64,000 bases of DNA from Oscillospiraceae bacterium (GCA_017538965.1 JAFYHU010000015.1:62001-126000); one strand, 5' to 3'. Shown: positions 50,926 to 59,601, numbered from the stretch's first letter. Numbers and translations: made by a program. The notes: generated by a model from the sequence alone, not told the origin.

Positions 50926-53900
50926 ATGACATATGAAACCGAAAAAGAATTTGAAGAGGTTGTCATAGCACAGCTAATCGAAGGTGGATGGAAATCCGTC
51001 ATCCGCTACCCTACGGAGGAAGAACTGATCCAGAACTGGGCAAGCATTCTCTTTGAAAACAACCGTGGGCGGGATCAGTTGAACGGCTGTCCGCTCACCG
51101 GGGGAGAGATGGATCAGATCATCGAGCAGATTATTGCGCTCCGCACACCGCTGAAGCTTAATGACTTCATCAACGGAAAAAGCGTTTCTGTCCGACGAGA
51201 TAATCCTGATGACCCGGAGCACCTCGGTCAGGAGGTAAGCCTCAAGATTTACGACCGGCAGGAAATCGCAAATGGGCAGAGCCGGTACCAGATCGTACAG
51301 CAGCCTAAGTTCAAAACACGTGCTGTCCTTAATGACCGGCGCGGCGACCTGATGCTACTGATCAACGGTATGCCCGTCATCCACATGGAATTAAAGCGCA
51401 GTGGTGTCTCTGTCAGCCGGGCATACAACCAGATAGAGAAGTATGCTCACGAAGGCGTGTTCACTGGCCTCTTCTCCCTGATCCAAGTCTTTGTGGCGAT
51501 GGAGCCAGAAGAAACGGTGTACTTCGCCAACCCCGGCCCCGATGGTGAATTCAACAAAGCGTTCTATTTCCACTGGGCAAACTTTGACAATGAACCGATC
51601 AATAACTGGAAGCAGGTCGTATCCGAGCTTCTCAATATCCCGATGGCACATACGCTGATCGGTTTCTATACCATTCCAGATGCAAAGGATAACACACTTA
51701 AGGTCATGCGCAGCTACCAGTATTACGCTGCGACAAGGCTTGCTGACAGGGTTACGGACAAAGACTGGTCAGATACCGACCTTCTCGGCGGGCATATCTG
51801 GCATACCACAGGCTCGGGAAAGACCTTAACGAGCTTCAAGTCGGCGCAGCTGATTGCCAGCTGGCATGATGCTGACAAGGTTGTTTTTCTCGTGGACCGG
51901 AAGGCGCTCGGCAGGCAGTCGTTTGACGACTTCACTGCCTTCGCCAGTCCGTCTGAGACTATTCAGGCCACCGAGGACAGCACCGAACTGGCTGCTAAGC
52001 TGAAAAGCGATTCTTCCCAGGATACGCTGATCGTCACTTCCATCCAGAAGCTCAGTAATGTGACGAAGGATGATGCCAACATCCGCGCCGCAGACCTGCA
52101 GAAAATTCTCTCGAAACGGATCGTCATCATCATCGACGAGGCGCACCGCTCCACTTTTGGGGAGATGCTCTCGAATATCAAGACGACGTTCAAGCATTCC
52201 CTTATCTTCGGTTTCACCGGAACGCCGATCCAGGATGTGAACAAGAAGAAGGATAATACCACGACCACAGTATTCGGCAGTGAGCTTCACAGATATACCC
52301 TCGCTGACGGCATTCGCGATAAGAACGTGCTCGGCTTCGATCCCTACATGGTACTGATCTATAAGGACCATGATATCCGAGAAAAAGTTGCTCTTATGAA
52401 AGCAAGGGCCAAAACGGTTCAGGATGTCTTCAAAACCAAAAAGCAGGAGAAAATATACTATCACTACATGAATGCCTCCAAGGTGAAGATGGCCGGGGAG
52501 AAAAAAGGCGAAAAGTACATTAAAGGCATAGAAGATTTCGTACCCAATTCACAGTACGAGGAACTCGTATACCGCAAAGCAGTGCTTCAGGATATTCTGG
52601 ACAATTGGATTAGCCTAAGCCACAATGGCCTGTTCCATGCGATCTTTGCAACATCGACCATCCCGGAAGCTGTAGCATATTACAGGCTCCTTCGGGACAT
52701 GGCGCCACAGCTGAATATCACGGGCGTTTTCGACCCAACCATCGATGACAACGGCGGTCGATCCCTGGACAAGGAAGATGGTATTGTTGAAATGCTCGAA
52801 GACTATGAGCGGATGTTCGGTCAGCCATTTTCCATGTCCGCTTATGATCAGTTCCGGGAGGATGTACAGCTGCGCCTTGCGCATAAAAAGCACTACAGTC
52901 ACATCGGTCCCGACGAGCAAATCAACATCCTGATTGTTGTAAATCAAATGCTGACGGGCTTCGATTCCAAATGGATCAATACACTGTATATGGATAAGGT
53001 CATGGATTACGAAAACCTGATTCAGGCCTTCTCCCGTACCAACAGGCTATATGGCGATGAGAAGCCATTCGGAATCATAAAGTACTACCGCCGTCCGCAT
53101 ACGATGGCGCGGAACATTGAGGAAGCGGTGCGGGCGTACTCCGGGGATATTCCTATTGGTCTGTTTGTCGACAAGCTGCCGGGAAACCTACGAACGATCA
53201 ATCGCCTGTTTGGTGAGATCTCTGATCTGTTCAAGAATGCTGGAATCGAAAACTTTGAGAAACTCCCGGAAGAAAAAGCGGTCGTTGGCAGATTTGCAAA
53301 GCTTTTTAAGCGGCTGAACCAAACTATCGAGGCCGCAATGATCCAGGGCTTCAGCTGGCAGAAAAGCCAGTATAGTCAAGTGTTGGATGATGGAACGGAG
53401 GATTTCATCCCCGTGGATCTTGACGAACCAACATATCTGGCACTCCTCCACCGCTATAAGGAGCTTTCCTCCGGAGGCGGCGGTGGCTTTGGTGGAGATC
53501 CACCGTTTGAAATTGATACACATATCACCGAGATTAGAACCGACGCCATCGATGCGGATTACATGAATTCCCGCTTCGATAAGTTCTACAAACTGTGGGA
53601 AAAGGGCGGTTACGACCAAGAGACCTTCGACAATACCCTTGCTGCCCTTCATAAGTCGTTTGGCATGCTCAGCCCTGAGGAACAGAAATACGCCAACCTG
53701 TTCATCCGCGATATACAGTCCGGCGACATCCGGGTAGACCCGAGCAGAACATTCCGGGATTACATCTCTGAGTATATGCGGCGTGAGGAAGATTCTCGTA
53801 TTGCCCGTATGGTCAGACGGCTTGGATGCTATGCGGACAAGCTGAGAGAATTCCTCGACCGTAAGGTCACAGAAGCAAATTACAACGATGGGAACCGGTT

Positions 53901-54903
53901 TAGTGAATTAGTGGCGAGCGTGGATCGCGACCGGGCACGGGTCTTCTTTATGGCTGTGGAGAAACAGAACTATAGAGAATTCCGCCTTGGAATGCTTATC
54001 CACAATTACCTGAAACACTTCATCCTCACCGGCGGCAAGGATATGTACGATGATGTTGCCGAACCCAGAACGGAAAGCAATACTGCTTCCGAGCTAAGCG
54101 GTTCTCCACACAGATCGAATACCCAGAGTAGTTCCTCCGGCGGACACGTCGTGATCAATGGTGTACAATACAGCGCCTCTCGCTCGGTCGAAAAGAAAAG
54201 CCTTACCACATGGTATTCCGGCAGCGGAAAGAAAAACGCCGTCGCCTGTATGATGGATACCGGCTGCTTCGCTTATTTGGAGGAGAAGGTTTGTCTTAAT
54301 CAGGAGCTGTATGTTCAGCGTGGTACCGACGGCAAAATGCACCTGACCGAATATGCTCGTTCCCACGAGGATGAATGCTTTTTACAGTTTGTCACAGACG
54401 ATGACGGCGTCCTCCATTATGTGGTATTGCCAAAAAAGCTGGCTGATAAAGAATTTGAATACTCGAAGTTCATCTCCGAAGACATACTCAAAAAGTACGG
54501 TCTTGTCTGCGAGATGGCGCGGCTGATGCTTGAGGCGATTGAGCACATGGAATTCGGCCCCGCACTGAAGAAGCTCATGAGCAAGGGAATCTGCAATTAC
54601 ACCGTGAGCTCGCTTTACACCACCACGGGGCTGGACAACCATACAATCTCCAATCTTCGTAGCGGTAAGAATTTGACAAACGTCAACGTAGTCTCCGCCC
54701 TCCTTGGTATTCAGGTGCCATATCCTGTAAGCGAGGCGATGTTGAAGCTGGCGAATATCTCATTCCCAACAGACCGCGGACCGGATAGCAATAAGATGTA
54801 TGTAATGCTGCTCAGTACCCGGTGGGCTGCTCCATACTATGAGATTTACGGAGATCTTGAATCCGAAGGTATGCAGGACCTGATAAAACAGCCACCGATT
54901 TAA
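50926..54903 (+). CDS. hsdR: Type I restriction enzyme R subunit, with C-terminal extension
   Basis: 1325 residues. The nuclease is MLLINGMPVIHMELKRSGVS (PD-(D/E)XK, about residue 150). The motor has WHTTGSGKTLTSFKS (Walker A, about 295), VIIIDEAHRSTFGEM (DEAH) and FGFTGTPIQ. HsdR is usually about 1000-1050 residues. Here about 280 more follow, including HVVINGVQYSASRSVEKKS and an XRE-like HTH stretch (YTVSSLYTTTGLDNHTISNL, then ISALLGIQ-type helix as VVSALLGIQVPYPV). The extension is unusual for the family. It translocates and cleaves unmodified DNA in complex with HsdM and HsdS. Confidence 0.96.
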   Translation: MTYETEKEFEEVVIAQLIEGGWKSVIRYPTEEELIQNWASILFENNRGRDQLNGCPLTGGEMDQIIEQIIALRTPLKLNDFINGKSVSVRRDNPDDPEHLGQEVSLKIYDRQEIANGQSRYQIVQQPKFKTRAVLNDRRGDLMLLINGMPVIHMELKRSGVSVSRAYNQIEKYAHEGVFTGLFSLIQVFVAMEPEETVYFANPGPDGEFNKAFYFHWANFDNEPINNWKQVVSELLNIPMAHTLIGFYTIPDAKDNTLKVMRSYQYYAATRLADRVTDKDWSDTDLLGGHIWHTTGSGKTLTSFKSAQLIASWHDADKVVFLVDRKALGRQSFDDFTAFASPSETIQATEDSTELAAKLKSDSSQDTLIVTSIQKLSNVTKDDANIRAADLQKILSKRIVIIIDEAHRSTFGEMLSNIKTTFKHSLIFGFTGTPIQDVNKKKDNTTTTVFGSELHRYTLADGIRDKNVLGFDPYMVLIYKDHDIREKVALMKARAKTVQDVFKTKKQEKIYYHYMNASKVKMAGEKKGEKYIKGIEDFVPNSQYEELVYRKAVLQDILDNWISLSHNGLFHAIFATSTIPEAVAYYRLLRDMAPQLNITGVFDPTIDDNGGRSLDKEDGIVEMLEDYERMFGQPFSMSAYDQFREDVQLRLAHKKHYSHIGPDEQINILIVVNQMLTGFDSKWINTLYMDKVMDYENLIQAFSRTNRLYGDEKPFGIIKYYRRPHTMARNIEEAVRAYSGDIPIGLFVDKLPGNLRTINRLFGEISDLFKNAGIENFEKLPEEKAVVGRFAKLFKRLNQTIEAAMIQGFSWQKSQYSQVLDDGTEDFIPVDLDEPTYLALLHRYKELSSGGGGGFGGDPPFEIDTHITEIRTDAIDADYMNSRFDKFYKLWEKGGYDQETFDNTLAALHKSFGMLSPEEQKYANLFIRDIQSGDIRVDPSRTFRDYISEYMRREEDSRIARMVRRLGCYADKLREFLDRKVTEANYNDGNRFSELVASVDRDRARVFFMAVEKQNYREFRLGMLIHNYLKHFILTGGKDMYDDVAEPRTESNTASELSGSPHRSNTQSSSSGGHVVINGVQYSASRSVEKKSLTTWYSGSGKKNAVACMMDTGCFAYLEEKVCLNQELYVQRGTDGKMHLTEYARSHEDECFLQFVTDDDGVLHYVVLPKKLADKEFEYSKFISEDILKKYGLVCEMARLMLEAIEHMEFGPALKKLMSKGICNYTVSSLYTTTGLDNHTISNLRSGKNLTNVNVVSALLGIQVPYPVSEAMLKLANISFPTDRGPDSNKMYVMLLSTRWAAPYYEIYGDLESEGMQDLIKQPPI

Positions 54904-54921
54904 CCGAATATCATACCCGAT

Positions 54922-54951
54922 AGGCCAGACGAAAGTCTGGTCTATTTTTTT
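54922..54951 (+). terminator. Terminator of the R-M operon
   Basis: AGGCCAGAC pairs with GTCTGGTCT across a GAAA loop and is followed by ATTTTTTT, 19 bases after the hsdR stop. Confidence 0.92.
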
Positions 54952-55386
54952 GCTCAAAAAATTATTTTCGCCTTGTTGAACATTCTTCAATGGATAACAG
55001 GCTGTCTGCGTGACTGGAGCACCAGGAAGCCCACATTCCTCCATTGAACTTCCTACAATGCGTCTCAAATCCAATCGGAATATTATGTACATGTTCTTAA
55101 GAACAAATCGGCAAAACGCCCCGCCAGTCTCTTATAGAGAGTAGGGGAAGCCAACCGGCTGACGAGTCGGAAGGTAGCCGATAGAACACCATCATCCACA
55201 ACGACGCAGAGGGGCCGGATTCCCAAAGCAGCGCAGGGCCGGAGTGGATGATAACGAAAACGAGCCAGCAACCCTTGCGCAGGCTGGCCACCAACCGCAG
55301 AAAACGGGGTGGCCAAGGAATGAAGAAAGTGAATATCGCTATAGCGTCTGCTCCTTTTCTGCCTTCAAGAAAAGGAGTAAGACAAA
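54952..55386 (+). other. Gene-free structured region before the 55387 gene
   Basis: No convincing gene. A perfect palindrome GTTCTTAAGAAC lies at 55093-55104. From 55140 several complementary segments follow: CGGCT/AGCCG; ATCATCCAC with GTGGATGAT enclosing about 50 bases; CCAGC/GCTGG; and GGCCACC/GGTGGCC. It looks like a folded RNA leader or a recombination remnant. No known RNA family is recognised. Confidence 0.4.
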
Positions 55387-56058
55387 ATGGCAAAGAAGCA
55401 GTCCGTTGATTTCAGCACCTACAATTTTGAGCAGAACCCTGACAACTACACCGTGGAGGAGACCATCACCATCAAGACGATGATGGCGGCCAATGAGCCG
55501 ATCTATCTCGCGCCCATCCGAATCGAGATTAGGGAGCAGTTGGAGAACCTCCACACCGACTACGCGCACTGCAAAACCTGGCACATTGGCGCTGAGGCGG
55601 TCACCGTCAAGCTGACACCCTGTAACGAGGCGATCTACGACATGATGGTGTCGATCCTCCGCACCGAACACAGGGACGGCGTTCGCAAATCTCGCTGCGT
55701 CGTGCGTGGCAAGCGCGGCGGCACCATCCGCTGTGACGAGCAGAACAAGTGCCGGGAATGCCCGTATGGTCGAAAGCCCGAGGATCGGGAATACCAGGAA
55801 GTATCCTGGGATGAGCTGGTAGAGACCGGCTTTGACCCTGGTGCGGCTGACACCACCTCCGCTCCTGTCCTGCTCGACATGGCGGTCGAGGACGCCCGCA
55901 GGCAGATGGCCACTGAGGACCCGCGCCTGGTTACGGTTTATGACATGTTGGACGAGCACAAGTCCGTTACCGACATCATGGCGGCGCTCGGCATCAGCCA
56001 GAGGCGGACTTATCAGCTGATCGCCCGGTGCCGGGAGATCGTAAAAGCCAATCTGTAA
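55387..56058 (+). CDS. HTH (sigma-like) protein of mobile-element type, 223 aa
   Basis: AKKQSVDFSTYNFEQNPDNY starts a protein with a Cys-containing centre (TIRCDEQNKCRECPYGRKPE) and a C-terminal HTH (VTDIMAALGISQRRTYQLIA). Related proteins are found beside recombinases and mobilisation genes in gut Clostridia and are often annotated as sigma-factor-like. AAGGAG precedes the ATG. It stands alone between two terminators, with a structured leader. It may be a remnant of the prophage or of another element. Confidence 0.7.
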   Translation: MAKKQSVDFSTYNFEQNPDNYTVEETITIKTMMAANEPIYLAPIRIEIREQLENLHTDYAHCKTWHIGAEAVTVKLTPCNEAIYDMMVSILRTEHRDGVRKSRCVVRGKRGGTIRCDEQNKCRECPYGRKPEDREYQEVSWDELVETGFDPGAADTTSAPVLLDMAVEDARRQMATEDPRLVTVYDMLDEHKSVTDIMAALGISQRRTYQLIARCREIVKANL

Positions 56059-56270
56059 GGGACTATCATCGCTACGAGGACAAGCAGCCCATTCGGGATA
56101 CAGCATGGCTGCATTCTGGGTGGGCAGCGAAAATAAGCAGTAATGCCATCATCGGTTTCGCGCCTTTGATGGCATTATGCGCTATAACGAGATAGGGGTG
56201 GAAATGTATTATCGCGCAAAATAAAAACCCCGACGGGAAGCCGAGCGCAACAAAATAAGTAGTTCACAGA
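56059..56270. other. Intergenic stretch without a gene
   Basis: About 210 bases with no reading frame of note. AATGCCATC and GATGGCATT (56142-56177) form a 9-bp inverted repeat. It could mark an element border, but no duplicate of it was seen elsewhere. Confidence 0.4.
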
Positions 56271-56302
56271 AAAGCCCCCGGGCGATGGTGCCCGGGGGCT
56301 TT
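56271..56302. terminator. Strong bidirectional terminator
   Basis: AAAGCCCCCGGGC pairs perfectly with GCCCGGGGGCTTT across a 6-base loop. It lies between convergent units: the 55387-56058 gene and the leftward pilin fragment. Confidence 0.85.
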
Positions 56303-56325
56303 CATGATTTTTCATTCATGTTCAC

Positions 56326-56682
56326 TTAAAGGGATTTTGCTTTAGAACCTGCTGTTCCATCAACCACGAATGTCGGAGCAGTTGTCCCATCAGCATAAAC
56401 AGTAACAAGAACGGTATTCCCTGTTTTTGGTGTAATCTTAGTTGTTCCTGACTTGAGATCAACATCAGCCACAGTTGCTTCTGCAGAAACCCAATCTTCG
56501 GTGGTCTGCTTTATATCTACAGACTTACAAACCGAATCATATGTTGCTGTATCAATAGTCAATACTTCTGCTGCACACTCTGCATACGCAGAACGAAGGT
56601 TAGCAAGATCTGTCGCCTCTCTACTCTTCTCCAACTGACTTGTGAAAATCGGAATCGAAATCGCTACCAGCACGCCCCACAA
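56326..56682 (-). pseudogene. Type IV pilin fragment lacking its N-terminus (left cassette)
   Basis: The frame encodes VLVAISIPIFTSQLEKSREA, then TDLANLRSAYAECAAEVLTI and a complete-looking variable C-terminal domain ending GTAGSKAKSL. It matches the intact pilin at 57473-57889 from the CGTGCTG codons onward, but the prepilin leader and the first half of the hydrophobic helix (GFTLAELLIVV) are missing. The break is at 56668-56674. No ribosome binding site or leader is found upstream. It is thus a silent copy that could donate sequence to the expressed gene. Confidence 0.75.
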
Positions 56683-56945
56683 GGACTCCAGACCTCGGAT
56701 GCTGTGTTAAATTTCTGATAACGAATGTAGTGCGGTTTACGGCCCGCCGCACACTCATCTTCCATTCCGTGCCAACAATGGCTTTCTGCGCTACCGATGG
56801 AAATGTGCGCTATTTTGAGTACGAGCAAAAATGCAACATAGCGCAGAATGTACGGAGGCAGTCGAGGAGGCCGATTTGGTCGGTATCGGCAGATGTGCAA
56901 CATAATCCGAAACTCACAACCACAGAGGCTGCCAGCATTGTGGCG
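56683..56945. other. 263-bp spacer between two diverging pilin fragments
   Basis: No gene and no pilin N-terminus. TGCGCTA and TAGCGCA (about 56792-56837) form an inverted repeat, and GTGCGG/CCGCAC another. Both ends of the spacer border the CGTGCTG motif of the pilin fragments, in opposite orientation. Confidence 0.5.
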
Positions 56946-57299
56946 GCCGTGCTGACTGCTATCGCCATCCCGGTTTTCACAAGCCAACTGGAGAAGGCGA
57001 AAGAATCAACTGACTTAGCTAATGCCCGTTCTGCGTACGCAGCCTGCATGGCGGCTTGCCTTGTGGAAGATCCAGCTCCTGCGTCCACAGACAAGATCAC
57101 TTACACTCGTACAGGAGATCAGGGAGCTTATGTCTATACAGCCGTTGTAGACATGACTCAGGGCGAAGATGGCTGGAAAACCACTGATGGTGACAAGGCG
57201 GTTGCTGGCATTCAGTCAACTGGTAGTGTTACTGGAGGCGGTACTTGCACTATCACAGTTACCGAAGGTTCCGATACAGTTACTATTGTATACGCCTAA
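56946..57299 (+). pseudogene. Type IV pilin fragment lacking its N-terminus (right cassette)
   Basis: Encodes AVLTAIAIPVFTSQLEKAKE, STDLANARSAYAACMAACLV and a variable domain ending DTVTIVYA, the same end as the intact pilin (NAVTIVYA). The frame is open further upstream, but the upstream residues do not resemble a prepilin leader, so the functional start is missing. It is oriented opposite to the left cassette and to the pilus genes. Homology with the intact gene begins at the same GCCGTGCTGACTGC point as in the left cassette. Confidence 0.75.
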
Positions 57300-57342
57300 A
57301 GCTGTATAATTCAGACCCCCGGGAAGGCCTGAAAACGACAAG

Positions 57343-57373
57343 AAGAGCATCCTCTGCATGCGGGGATGCTCTT
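57343..57373. terminator. Terminator hairpin after the right pilin cassette
   Basis: AAGAGCATCC pairs with GGATGCTCTT, followed by TCGTTG on the plus strand and preceded by A-rich DNA. Confidence 0.65.
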
Positions 57374-57387
57374 TCGTTGTCCGTAGG

Positions 57388-57422
57388 AAAAGCCCCGTCC
57401 CGCATGCTGGGACAGGGCTTTG
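57388..57422. terminator. Terminator of the major pilin gene
   Basis: AAAGCCCCGTCCC pairs with GGGACAGGGCTTT. On the minus strand it is followed by TTCC and lies 51 bases after the pilin stop. Confidence 0.75.
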
Positions 57423-57472
57423 TTGCCACCCTCTCTCTTCCCGGAGAAGAGAGGCGACAGGTTTTTAGTTGA

Positions 57473-57889
57473 TTATGCGTAAACGATAGTAACAGCGTTG
57501 GTCGCCTGAGTCCAAGTGATTGTAGCAGTTCCACCAACGGTCGGGCTACCAGTAGCGGTAATACCGGCAACAGCAGTAGCTGCACCACTTGTCTGCCAAT
57601 CAGCCTGAGCCTGCTTCAGATCAACGACAGCAGTAACTGTACGAGAACCAGCGGCACCATCGCAAGTAAAGGTTACGCCATTATCAGTATGTGTCGTTGC
57701 ACCGTCATCGAGCGCATCGACCATAACCTGAGCATAAGCCGCACGCACATTCGCGAGGTCAGTCGCCTCACGGCTCTTCTCCAACTGTCCTGTGAACACC
57801 GGAATCGCAATAGCAGTCAGCACGGCGATGATCGCAACGACGATCAGGAGCTCTGCGAGGGTAAAGCCTTTTTTGTTGTTCTTTTTCAA
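57473..57889 (-). CDS. Major type IV pilin
   Basis: 138 residues with the classic prepilin: basic leader (LKKNNKKG), cleavage before FTLAE, then the hydrophobic helix LLIVVAIIAVLTAIAIPVF with Glu5, and a Thr/Ala-rich globular domain with no Cys pair. The start is TTG at 57889, chosen because AAGGAGG lies 8 bases before it. The frame is open for 62 more codons upstream, but that extension is not leader-like. It is transcribed from a strong promoter at 58278-58306 with a structured leader of about 380 bases. PilB would polymerise it and PilT retract it. Two partial copies lie downstream. Confidence 0.93.
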   Translation of the reverse strand: MKKNNKKGFTLAELLIVVAIIAVLTAIAIPVFTGQLEKSREATDLANVRAAYAQVMVDALDDGATTHTDNGVTFTCDGAAGSRTVTAVVDLKQAQADWQTSGAATAVAGITATGSPTVGGTATITWTQATNAVTIVYA

Positions 57890-58053
57890 GTTCTTTTCCT
57901 CCTTAAAATATTTATGAAGTGTCGCGAAAGATTTGCTTCCTCCGCGTTTTTCACTGTAAACCAAAACGCTTTGTGAAGCTGGTTTTATTTCAAGGCTACC
58001 GGGAATAGCCTCGGAAATCCATTCTCTGTATCGGTCCTCGATGCTCTTTTTGT
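57890..58053 (-). other. 3' part of the long pilin 5' UTR
   Basis: Between the structured element and the pilin TTG lie 164 bases. The in-frame open stretch encodes SIEDRYREWISEA and similar residues, which could be a minor upstream extension, but no ribosome binding site fits its ATG at 58075. Confidence 0.4.
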
Positions 58054-58210
58054 GGGCTGGAAAAAGGCGCATCATTGATAGCGCAGCATGATAAGCTGTT
58101 TATCCTGACACGCAGATCAGTTCCCGGCCTCACTGTGCATCTGAATTCTGCCCGCGCGTAAACCGCGCTGTTCATACGGCTTCATGCAATCACGCGCCTT
58201 TTTCCAACCC
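58054..58210 (-). promoter_or_regulatory. Structured RNA element in the pilin leader
   Basis: GGGTTGGAAAAAGGCGC pairs with GCGCCTTTTTCCAGCCC (58194-58210 with 58054-58070; 17 pairs, one G-U). Inside are GCGCG/CGCGC, CAGAT/ATCTG with nested CAGT/ACTG, and GATAA/TTATC hairpins. This multi-branched shape suggests a regulatory leader. The perfect terminal inverted repeat also fits a small inserted element. Confidence 0.5.
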
Positions 58211-58277
58211 GCAAAAGAAGAATCAAGGAAAAACGCCGAATTTCTTGTTTCCAAGTCACTTTTTGACTGTTCGAGTC

Positions 58278-58306
58278 ATTATAGCATGAGTCTATTAGGA
58301 AAGCAA
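58278..58306 (-). promoter_or_regulatory. Sigma-70 promoter for the major pilin
   Basis: On the minus strand TTGCTT (58301-58306), a 17-base spacer and perfect TATAAT (58278-58283). It lies between the pilC stop and the pilin leader, so the pilin can be expressed independently of pilBTC. Confidence 0.82.
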
Positions 58307-58358
58307 TACAATTCTTTTACATTTTAAGAAATATTTAGATTCAATGGCATGGCGTATT

Positions 58359-59576
58359 TCACATGACGCTGTACATGCTGAAGATAGACATGTAGATTGC
58401 GATGACGATGTACCCTGCAATGCCGGCGAGCACAACCAGGAGAGCCGGTTCCAGTTTGGCAATCGCCGCGGCGACAGCGGTTTCAAGTTCGACATCATAG
58501 TAATTGGCAATGGTGGTCAGCGTGGACTCCATTTCACCGGTTTCTTCACCGACCGAGACCATGTCAATCAGAATATCGGGCATCACGCCGCTTTCCCGCA
58601 TACTGGCGCCAAGACTGCGGCCTTCTTCCAGTTTGCCGGCATATTTGCCGACTTCCTGACTGATAAAGTAGTTATCGATGACCTTGGCCGTGATGGAAAT
58701 GCTCTTCGTCATGGGCAAGCCTGCTTTCAGCATTGTCGCCATGGAATTGGCAAACTGGCTCGCGGAATTGAGCTCGGCAATTTCGCCGAGAACCGGCAGC
58801 TTCAACTGCCACTGGGCGAACTTCAGACGGCCTTCTTCGGTATTGCCATAGATCTTATAGAACAGAAAGATCGCAACGCCTATGCCAAGCAGGACCATCC
58901 AATATTTAGTAAAGAAGTTGGAGAGTGCAATCAGAGATTTTGTGATCGCGGGAAGCTCAGCACCGTAACTGTCAAAGATGGAGGTAAACGTCGGGACAAC
59001 CTTGACCATCAGGACAACCACAACCGCAATCGCAATGACCATAACGAATGCCGGATAGGACAGGGCGCTTTTAACTTTGCCGGCCATTTTGGTCTGTTTG
59101 TCAAGGTGGTCACCGACGGACTGAAAAGCGCTGTCCAGGCTGCCGGATTCCTCACCGGCGCGGATGGTCTCAATAAAGGTAGGCGGAAGGAGCTTGCCTC
59201 CGCGCTCCTCAAAGCTGGCGGCAACGGACCGTCCGGATTCGACATCGCCGGCAACCTGATTCAGAATTCGTTTGAGGTTTTTGTCGGTCGTTTTCGCGGC
59301 AATCAGGTGGACGGTACGGGAGATCGGGATACCGGCTTTGATGATAATGGCAAACTGATTGCACATCAGCGTGAACGCCTTCATGTTTAGCTTGGTGCCG
59401 CCGAGGTCTTTATTCAGAAAGCCCATGCCGCCTTCCCCATTGACCGGGGTAATCTTCAGGACAATATCACAGGTTTCCCGGATATGATCGACGGCGTCCA
59501 TCTCGTTAAATGCCTCGATGACACCGTTAACACGCTTGCCGGAATGCGAGATGGCAGTATATTTGTAGGTTACCAG
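58359..59576 (-). CDS. pilC: Type IV pilus inner-membrane platform protein PilC
   Basis: The polytopic assembly platform has two T2SSF domains: FTLMCNQFAIIIKAGIPISR with AGEESGSLDSAF, and FANSMATMLKAGLPMTKSIS with VGEETGEMESTL. Three membrane segments lie near VMVIAIAVVVVLMVKVV, WMVLLGIGVAIFLF and LLVVLAGIAGYIVIAIYM. The first ATG (59501) would remove the conserved N-terminal part. In frame upstream is TYKYTAISHSGKRVNGVIEA, which matches the family start, so translation probably begins at a CTG (59574-59576) behind GGAGGG. This start is inferred. It works with PilB and PilT encoded upstream. Confidence 0.92.
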   Translation of the reverse strand: MVTYKYTAISHSGKRVNGVIEAFNEMDAVDHIRETCDIVLKITPVNGEGGMGFLNKDLGGTKLNMKAFTLMCNQFAIIIKAGIPISRTVHLIAAKTTDKNLKRILNQVAGDVESGRSVAASFEERGGKLLPPTFIETIRAGEESGSLDSAFQSVGDHLDKQTKMAGKVKSALSYPAFVMVIAIAVVVVLMVKVVPTFTSIFDSYGAELPAITKSLIALSNFFTKYWMVLLGIGVAIFLFYKIYGNTEEGRLKFAQWQLKLPVLGEIAELNSASQFANSMATMLKAGLPMTKSISITAKVIDNYFISQEVGKYAGKLEEGRSLGASMRESGVMPDILIDMVSVGEETGEMESTLTTIANYYDVELETAVAAAIAKLEPALLVVLAGIAGYIVIAIYMSIFSMYSVM

Positions 59577-59601
59577 AGACGATCACATCCCTCCGGGATA
59601 G

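Noticed and set aside
55093..55104. GTTCTTAAGAAC as an SOS (LexA) operator
   Set aside because: The half-sites are in the opposite order to the GAAC...GTTC operator of Firmicutes, and no promoter overlaps it.
55160..55190. CTGACGA followed by GGAA, reminiscent of a hammerhead ribozyme core
   Set aside because: The stems needed on both sides and the cleavage triplet cannot be placed; the resemblance is limited to a few bases.
56660..56700. Similarity of the sequence beside the left pilin fragment to a tape-measure segment near 15.63 kb (SLWGV)
   Set aside because: Only about 20 of 28 bases agree; too short to claim shared origin.
57890..58075. 62-codon in-frame N-terminal extension of the pilin
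   Set aside because: A TTG start with ideal AAGGAGG gives a normal short prepilin leader; the extension has no ribosome binding site and no leader character.
57890..58260. Cyclic-di-GMP riboswitch in the pilin leader
   Set aside because: The conserved core segments of the known classes are not seen; only a large unclassified fold can be supported.
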